Shown: in pieces, positions 6,360 through 11,154 of the stretch
Numbering within the stretch: position 1 is the stretch's first letter
Layout of the letters: the number at the start of each line of letters is the position of its first letter
DNA from: Cardiobacteriales bacterium
Lineage (GTDB): Bacteria; Pseudomonadota; Gammaproteobacteria; Cardiobacteriales; Wohlfahrtiimonadaceae
DNA length: 11,154 nucleotides
Assembly (NCBI GenBank): GCA_030150565.1
Contig: JASLFR010000115.1
Span: 1 to 11,154 of the forward strand
Direction of reading: 5' to 3'
Translations under genes and position numbers: made by a program
The notes under the pieces: generated by a model
Seen by the model: the letters and a program-made list of their open reading frames with translations, nothing else
What the model was told of the DNA's origin: nothing
Databases searched by the model: none

Positions 6360-7595
6360 TTAGTAGAGAATCCGTGATTTTATTGTGCCATCAATATGCG
6401 CCATCTCTTTTTGTAACTGAATAGCGCTTCCATCAGCCCCTGTTACATCAAGAACAACATACCCCACCTCTTCAATCGTCTGAAGATATTGCGCATTGAT
6501 GTTGAGATCATATTTAGAGACCAACTCATTCACTTCACGCAAGATTCCAGGACGATTCTCATGCACATGCAGGATACGATTACTGCCAGGATGTTTCGGT
6601 AGACTCACCTCTGGGAAGTTAACCGCTGAGAAGGTAGAGCCGTTATCAGAGTAGAGCACCAGTTTTGTTGCCACTTCCAGTGCGATATTCTCCTGCGCCT
6701 CCATTGTTGAACCACCGATATGGGGAGTTAAAATCACATTTTGAAGCTCACGCAGAGGGGAGATAAACTCTTCATTATTCGATTTTGGCTCAACGGGGAA
6801 GACATCGATCGCAGCCCCTAAAAGATACCCCTCTTTTAAGAAATCTGCTAAAGCGTCAAGATCGACAACCGTTCCGCGTGATGCGTTAATAAGAACCGCC
6901 CCCTTCTTCATATATCCTAAGCGTTCACGACTCATTAGATTCTTAGTCGAGCGATCTTCAGGCACATGGAGCGTTACGATATCAGACTCCTCTAAAAGAC
7001 GATTCAGACTCGATGCTGGGCTTGCATTTCCGAGCGCTAATTTCGACTCTACATCGTAATAGATCACTCTCATCCCTAAGCTTTCAGCGAGAATACCCAC
7101 CTGCGTTCCGATATGACCATATCCCACAATTCCTAAGGTCTTACCACGCACTTCGAATGAATCCTTTGCAGATTTCATCCACTTTCCAACGTGACACATA
7201 TAATTTTTATAAGGAATCCCCCGCTTGAGCATAATCATCTCAGCGATCACAAGCTCCGCCACCGAGCGAGTATTTGAGTAGGGCGCATTAAAGACAGGAA
7301 TTGCTCGCTCTTTTGCTGCCTCTTTATCCACCTGATTCGTTCCGATACAGAAACAACCGATCGTTAGAAGACGGGGCGCATTCTCAAGCACCTCTTCGGT
7401 GATCTGCGTGCGGGAGCGGATCCCCAAAATATGTGCATCTTTAATCGCTTCCGTTAACGCTTCACCCTCAAGTGCCGTTGTATGGTAGTCGATATTGGTA
7501 TATCCCTCAGATTTGAGGTACTTCACCGCTTCCTGATGCACACCTTCAAGCAGAACAACTTTAATTTCATCTTTAGGATAAGAGGTCTTTTTCAT
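6360..7595 (-). CDS. serA: D-3-phosphoglycerate dehydrogenase
   Basis: SerA oxidises 3-phosphoglycerate to 3-phosphohydroxypyruvate with NAD+, the first step of serine synthesis. The 411-residue protein aligns with E. coli SerA (410 aa) almost without gaps: GCFCIGTNQVD, the Rossmann motif GYGHIG (158-163), and the catalytic residues Arg240 (NASRGTVVD), Glu269 (DVFPVEP) and His292 (TPHIGGST). A C-terminal ACT domain begins near residue 341 (LHVHENRPGIL), so serine feedback inhibition is likely. The start is the ATG at 7595, with AAGGAA just upstream, matching the family N-terminus MKKTSYPKDEIKVVLLEGVH. An in-frame TTG at 7646 has no ribosome binding site and would add 17 unrelated residues. 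The gene lies 83 bp downstream of thrC in the same direction, with no convincing terminator between. Confidence 0.97.
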   Translation of the reverse strand: MKKTSYPKDEIKVVLLEGVHQEAVKYLKSEGYTNIDYHTTALEGEALTEAIKDAHILGIRSRTQITEEVLENAPRLLTIGCFCIGTNQVDKEAAKERAIPVFNAPYSNTRSVAELVIAEMIMLKRGIPYKNYMCHVGKWMKSAKDSFEVRGKTLGIVGYGHIGTQVGILAESLGMRVIYYDVESKLALGNASPASSLNRLLEESDIVTLHVPEDRSTKNLMSRERLGYMKKGAVLINASRGTVVDLDALADFLKEGYLLGAAIDVFPVEPKSNNEEFISPLRELQNVILTPHIGGSTMEAQENIALEVATKLVLYSDNGSTFSAVNFPEVSLPKHPGSNRILHVHENRPGILREVNELVSKYDLNINAQYLQTIEEVGYVVLDVTGADGSAIQLQKEMAHIDGTIKSRILY

Positions 7596-7638
7596 GATTT
7601 CCTTCTGTCTTCTCTCTTCTATCAATAGAACCAAATGG

Positions 7639-7668
7639 CGGCTCAACTAGATAGAATCCAGAGAGCCG
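7639..7668. repeat. Inverted repeat in the thrC-serA spacer
   Basis: CGGCTC (7639-7644) and GAGCCG (7663-7668) are inverted copies separated by 18 bases. No T-run follows on either strand, so it is a poor terminator. It could be a weak attenuating hairpin or chance. Confidence 0.3.
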
Positions 7669-7678
7669 TCTTCTCAAT

Positions 7679-9082
7679 TTAGGCTAACTCTTTCTCAATG
7701 AGCGCCTTTAGAGCGCTACTCTCATTCTCAAGCACGGTCACTTTTTGAGGTAGCGCTTCAATCTCCTCCACGAGGGTGAGATCAAAGGGTGCGTTTGGAA
7801 TCGCTTCCCGAATCGTCTCATAGAACTTAATCGGCTTTGCAGTCTCCATGCAGATCTGAACTACATCCTCATCACGATACGCTTCCCCAACGTAAACACC
7901 ATCAGCAGTATGTGGATCGATTAAGGTATCAAACTGATCGTAAATTTTACGGATCGTCTCTAAACGATTTTGATGTGTACTGGAGCCTGAGAGAATATTC
8001 CACTCATCTCGCTTCGCCCAAAGGGGGTCTTCCGTTAAATCGAAATACCCCTTCTCATCAATCTCCTCCCAGAGCGCCTTTGTCTTCTCACTCCCTGCAA
8101 TAAGGTAGATAAAGCGCTCAAAGTTACTCGCTTTTGCAATATCCATCGATGGACTTGAGGTTAAATGCACCGCTTCAGAAGCGCGTGGTTGATAGCGTCC
8201 TCTCTTAAAGAACTCATCTAATACATTATTCTCATTAGTCGCTAGAATCAGTTTACGAAGCGGGAGCCCCATAGCGCGCGCCAAAATCCCCGCAAAGATA
8301 TTGCCAAAATTTCCTGAAGGGACAACCACATCCACCATCTCCGACTCATCATCAGTATTGGAGAAGTAGGCTTTAAAGTAGTAGATCACCTGCGCCAAGA
8401 TACGGGCAAAGTTGATGGAGTTCACAGCTCCGAGCTGATATTTCTCTTTAAATTCCGCATCACCATTAATCTCTTTAACTAAATCTTGGCAATCGTCAAA
8501 GACCCCTTTAATGGCGATATTGTGGATATTCTCATCCTGTACAGAGTACATCTGCGCCGTCTGAAAAGCGCTCATTCGCTCATGAGGGCTCAACATAAAG
8601 ACATTGATTCGAGGTTTTCCACGCATTGCATGAATCGCACTTGAACCAGTATCACCAGAGGTTGCCCCTAAAATATTGAGCGATTTATCCGCACGCTCCA
8701 ATACATATGGAAAGAGCTGCCCCAAAAACTGCATCGCCATATCTTTAAATGCAAATGTAGGGCCGTTTGAGAGCCCTAAAATGGTGAGATTTTTGCTCAA
8801 TTTATTGCTGGTAACGATCTCCTCATCACCAAAATTTTCAACATTGTAAGCACGCTCCATCAGCCCCTTAAGATCAGCTTCTGGAATATCAGTAGCGTAA
8901 AGTTTTGCCACTTCAAGCGCCAATTCTGCATAAGGAAGTGTGCGCCATTTAGCTAAGGTCTCTTTCACAACTTGAGGAATCGTTTCAGGAATGTAGAGCC
9001 CCCCGTCGGCACATAACCCCTCTAACACAACCTCACTAAAATTCTTTGGGGATACGCCCCCACGGGTACTCACAAATTTCAT
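7679..9082 (-). CDS. thrC: Threonine synthase
   Basis: ThrC converts O-phosphohomoserine to threonine with PLP. The 467-residue protein opens with MKFVSTRGGVSPKNFSEVV and GLCADGGLYIPE, typical of the long proteobacterial/fungal-like form. The PLP lysine is Lys113 in PTFAFKDMAMQ; the phosphate-binding GATSGDTGSS is at 139-148, and SGNFGN at 256-261 contributes to the cofactor pocket. The length is somewhat longer than E. coli ThrC (428 aa) but normal for this form. The start is ATG 9082, preceded by GTGGAGAGAG. An in-frame TTG at 9124 would add 14 residues with no ribosome binding site and no family match. serA follows 83 bp downstream; the pilin accessory gene lies 71 bp upstream. thrA and thrB are absent from the window. 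Confidence 0.96.
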   Translation of the reverse strand: MKFVSTRGGVSPKNFSEVVLEGLCADGGLYIPETIPQVVKETLAKWRTLPYAELALEVAKLYATDIPEADLKGLMERAYNVENFGDEEIVTSNKLSKNLTILGLSNGPTFAFKDMAMQFLGQLFPYVLERADKSLNILGATSGDTGSSAIHAMRGKPRINVFMLSPHERMSAFQTAQMYSVQDENIHNIAIKGVFDDCQDLVKEINGDAEFKEKYQLGAVNSINFARILAQVIYYFKAYFSNTDDESEMVDVVVPSGNFGNIFAGILARAMGLPLRKLILATNENNVLDEFFKRGRYQPRASEAVHLTSSPSMDIAKASNFERFIYLIAGSEKTKALWEEIDEKGYFDLTEDPLWAKRDEWNILSGSSTHQNRLETIRKIYDQFDTLIDPHTADGVYVGEAYRDEDVVQICMETAKPIKFYETIREAIPNAPFDLTLVEEIEALPQKVTVLENESSALKALIEKELA

Positions 9083-9153
9083 ACTCTCTCCACTTAACGA
9101 TAATAATGACTGGCGCAGTGCCAATAATTTAGATTCAATTCCTTTTATGAGGA

Positions 9154-10134
9154 TTACTCTTCATCCTCTTCAATAATAGCTTCTATTGTTTCGCTGAGCA
9201 TCTCTGTTGTTGCAGGATCGAGCGGAATCTCCTCTTCTCGATGAGTCTCCACTCGCTCAAGAGAGGGAGCCTCCTCCTGCTCAATAATCTCCTCAATTGT
9301 TTCACTCATCTCATTTGCTGAACCTGTATTGAGCTCAATTGGTGTTGAAGGGGCAGCCGCTTCAATCGCAACCAATCCCTCATACCCATCGTAATCGAGA
9401 TAACCGTGAGGTTTAATGGAATCTCCAACAAAGATCGCACTTAAAAAGCCAAAGCCATCACTAATCGAGCGGTGACGGACTGGCAACCAGCTCAACTCTT
9501 CTAAGGTTAATTTATGCTTAACACCATAGCGGGTCAATGCTGATTTAAAGGGGGATTCTGGTAGATCGTTGTATTCTCTGCGAGTGTCTCTAATCTCATC
9601 AGCAAAATGATCGATCGGCTCATAATATTTAGCTAACATCGAGATATCGAGCCCCGCAATCACTAAATCTGACCCAAGATCCTTCGGCACTCTTTTAGGG
9701 TCGATCCCCGCATAGACTGGACCTGTGATCGAAATCTTATTGAAAGGGGGGTGATCGCCAAGATAATCTTGATCGATCTCATTTGCGACATAGACATCGA
9801 ACCGATCAACTGCAAAGACGATAAAGGCGGGGCGAGATTCTGAGAGAACCCAGAGCCCATACCCAAGAAAGGCGAGCTGAATCGACCCGATGGTAATAAT
9901 CTCAATCAGCTTCTCTTTTAGCGGTTTATGCGCTTTATAGACCAACCCTAAACAGAGCGGCCCTGCAATCAGATCAATAATTACAATCTTGATAAAGAGA
10001 TCGTATCCCCCAAGCGCTTTTGACCAGATGCTCGGATACCAAACCGTTAAAATAATGAGCGCAAAGAGCCCCACTACAATAAGGCTCGCTAAAAGATGGT
10101 ACGAAAATGCGCGCAAATTAAAATATCGACTCAC
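9154..10134 (-). CDS. TfpX/TfpZ-family type IV pilin accessory protein with acidic C-terminal tail
   Basis: The 326-residue protein resembles the TfpX/TfpZ family, membrane proteins that affect assembly or surface display of particular type IV pilins, usually encoded beside the pilin gene. It has three likely membrane spans, about residues 13-33, 44-66 and 76-97, with the family-type stretches LTVWYP, IDLIAGPL and GYGLWVLSESRPAFIVFAVDRFDV. A soluble region of about 150 residues follows, containing DPKRVPKDLG and SWLPVRHRS. From about residue 262 the protein becomes a Glu-rich tail containing two copies of a short repeat, which I do not associate with the family. The start is GTG 10134 with a full AAGGAGG (10142-10148) seven bases upstream, a strong signal. 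No pilin or other pilus gene is in the window. Family assignment is from recall of conserved motifs. Confidence 0.78.
   Translation of the reverse strand: MSRYFNLRAFSYHLLASLIVVGLFALIILTVWYPSIWSKALGGYDLFIKIVIIDLIAGPLCLGLVYKAHKPLKEKLIEIITIGSIQLAFLGYGLWVLSESRPAFIVFAVDRFDVYVANEIDQDYLGDHPPFNKISITGPVYAGIDPKRVPKDLGSDLVIAGLDISMLAKYYEPIDHFADEIRDTRREYNDLPESPFKSALTRYGVKHKLTLEELSWLPVRHRSISDGFGFLSAIFVGDSIKPHGYLDYDGYEGLVAIEAAAPSTPIELNTGSANEMSETIEEIIEQEEAPSLERVETHREEEIPLDPATTEMLSETIEAIIEEDEE
9157..9312 (-). repeat. Imperfect repeat encoding the acidic tail of the TfpZ-like protein
   Basis: Two copies encode EMSETIEEIIEQEE (residues 275-288, bases 9271-9312) and EMLSETIEAIIEEDEE (residues 311-326, bases 9157-9204). 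They are separated by about 22 residues rich in Glu and Pro. The shared core is SETIExII. Both would form short amphipathic acidic helices. This could be a duplicated protein-binding helix or a recently duplicated low-complexity tail. Confidence 0.65.
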
Positions 10135-10168
10135 TATCTCTCCTCCTTCATGAAATTCGATCTTGCTG

Positions 10169-10174
10169 ATTTTA
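10169..10174 (-). promoter_or_regulatory. Candidate -10 element for the TfpZ-like gene
   Basis: The minus strand reads TAAAAT, five of six to consensus, about 35 bp before the GTG start. The -35 region is T-rich but not consensus. The site lies within a dyad TTTTAC (10170-10175)/GTAAAA (10186-10191). Confidence 0.35.
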
Positions 10175-10234
10175 CACTACTTCAGGTAAAAAAAGTACGC
10201 TTCTCCCGCTTTTCATCGGCGAAAGGGAAGAGAT

Positions 10235-10243
10235 TGCTATAAT
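10235..10243 (+). promoter_or_regulatory. Extended -10 promoter of the aminopeptidase P gene
   Basis: TGC followed by a perfect TATAAT (10238-10243), an extended -10, lies about 65 bp before the aminopeptidase ATG. The region 17 bp upstream has no good -35, which is common where the -10 is extended. Confidence 0.6.
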
Positions 10244-10307
10244 AAAGCATCAGCTAATTTAATCTGCCTCTGCGCACCCCTTTTCCATCTATTAATGAGG
10301 AGAAATC

Positions 10308-11154
10308 ATGCCTAAAAATGGATCTTTATCCCCCCTAAAGAAGTTACAACAAGAGATGATTGAGCAATCGATCGATGCATGGATTGTGCCAAGTAGTGAT
10401 CCACACCTCTCTGAGTATCTTCCTGATGCGTGGAAGTTGCGGGAGCGTCTCTCAGGTTTTACCGGCTCAGCGGGGATGCTTCTACTACTTCAAAAGGGAG
10501 CCTACCTCTGGACCGATAGCCGTTACTGGGTTCAAGCGGAAGAAGAGCTCTCAGGAAGTGAAATTACTCTGATGAAGAGTGGCGCTCTCGATACCCCTAC
10601 CCTGCCCCAATTCCTTCTTGAAACACTCCCTAGTGGAGCAAAAATTGCCCTATTAGCAGCAACGACGCCGCTCAATCAATACGCTCAATGGCGCTCCCTC
10701 TTTTTAGGTGCAGGCTTTGAGTTGGTGACCGATCTCAATCCATTCCCAATCCTCTTTCATCCCCCGCTTACTCAATCCCTCTCACTTCTATACCCCCAAA
10801 AGAGGGTGATGATTGATCGCAGCGCTCAAGAGAAGAGAGCATTGATTCATGAAGCGATGAGAGAATCGGGCGCAACAGCTCACCTTATTACAACGCTTGA
10901 CGATATTGCGTGGATCACCAATCTTAGAGGGGACGAAATTCCCTACAACCCCCTCTTTCGTAGCTACCTTCTCTTCACTTCAAAAGGGGATTATCTCTTT
11001 GCAAGCTATGAGCAGATTAGCCCCGAAATTGGTGAACTTCTCGAAGAAGCGGGCTTCCACTTTGTTGAGTATGAGAAACTTCACAACTATCTTGGGCGTT
11101 TAGATGAGGAGGAGATTATTCTCATCGATTCGAAACGAACAACATTAGCAACCC
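10308..11154 (+). CDS. Aminopeptidase P family (M24B) protein, long type, N-terminal part (cut by window edge)
   Basis: Members remove an N-terminal residue that precedes proline. The 282 residues visible cover the two creatinase-like N-terminal domains of the long aminopeptidase P class (related to eukaryotic XPNPEP1, about 600 aa), not the shorter E. coli PepP. Signs are DAWIVPSSDPHLSEYLPDAW (23-42), RLSGFTGSAG (47-56), AYLWTDSRYWVQAE (65-78), and in domain two LDDIAWITNLRGDEIPYNPLF (197-217). The metal-binding catalytic pita-bread domain would lie beyond 11154, so activity cannot be judged here. The start ATG at 10308 follows GAGGAG at good spacing. The gene is divergent from the TfpZ-like gene, with a 173-bp spacer holding both promoters. 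No signal peptide is seen, so it is probably cytoplasmic. Confidence 0.92.
   Translation, partial: MPKNGSLSPLKKLQQEMIEQSIDAWIVPSSDPHLSEYLPDAWKLRERLSGFTGSAGMLLLLQKGAYLWTDSRYWVQAEEELSGSEITLMKSGALDTPTLPQFLLETLPSGAKIALLAATTPLNQYAQWRSLFLGAGFELVTDLNPFPILFHPPLTQSLSLLYPQKRVMIDRSAQEKRALIHEAMRESGATAHLITTLDDIAWITNLRGDEIPYNPLFRSYLLFTSKGDYLFASYEQISPEIGELLEEAGFHFVEYEKLHNYLGRLDEEEIILIDSKRTTLAT

Noticed and set aside
9083..9153. TTGGCACTGCGCCA upstream of thrC as a sigma-54 site or regulator box
   Set aside because: TGGCAC is present but the required GC/TTGC element at -12 is missing, and the short symmetry TGGC/GCCA is expected by chance.
9663..9905. Second leftward frame inside the TfpZ-like gene
   Set aside because: A +1/+2 frame shadow of the soluble region; composition is not protein-like.
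10360..11103. Two short frames inside the aminopeptidase gene
   Set aside because: They overlap the aminopeptidase frame, which carries clear family motifs throughout.

Overview
This window looks like ordinary chromosomal DNA from a gammaproteobacterium of moderate GC content. The evidence is a set of close relatives of Escherichia coli housekeeping proteins (MurD, short Hpf, MutM, Lnt, SerA with E. coli-like residue numbering, YaiL/DUF2058) together with a Pseudomonas/Acinetobacter-type TfpX/TfpZ pilin accessory protein. The gene order is not enterobacterial: murD does not follow mraY, hpf is not beside rpoN, and thrC sits beside serA rather than thrA-thrB. A small-genome lineage such as Cardiobacteriales/Ignatzschineria-Wohlfahrtiimonas would fit, but that placement is inference and I could not test it.

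Layout, left to right. Positions 1-1834 hold three leftward genes: murD (cut by the window edge), hpf with its own terminator, and mutM. A rightward DUF2069 membrane protein gene (1927-2337) runs head-on into lnt and overlaps its 3' end by 81 bp. lnt (2257-3876) is downstream of, and very probably co-transcribed with, a serine beta-lactamase-fold hydrolase (3889-5028). The centre (5029-5677) is a regulatory and RNA segment: an 8+8 bp palindrome between divergent promoters, tRNA-Phe(GAA) with a near-consensus promoter and strong terminator, a 58-residue single-span membrane protein gene, and a bidirectional terminator. Leftward from there come a DUF2058 gene, serA, thrC and a type IV pilin accessory gene with an unusual acidic tail. 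The last segment holds a divergent, rightward, partial gene for an aminopeptidase P of the long type.

Functional themes are envelope biogenesis (MurD, Lnt, the PBP-like hydrolase, two small membrane proteins, the TfpZ-like protein), amino-acid synthesis (SerA, ThrC), DNA repair (MutM), ribosome hibernation (Hpf) and peptide turnover (aminopeptidase P). Three genes (mutM, serA, thrC) have in-frame TTG codons upstream of the real ATG that would mislead a longest-ORF call; corrected starts are given. I see no insertion sequence, prophage, CRISPR array, toxin-antitoxin pair or defence system. No clear novel system is visible. The items most worth a second look are the hydrolase-lnt pair, the 58-residue protein, the isolated pilin accessory gene with duplicated acidic tail, and the overrepresentation of the words GATC and AGCGCT.
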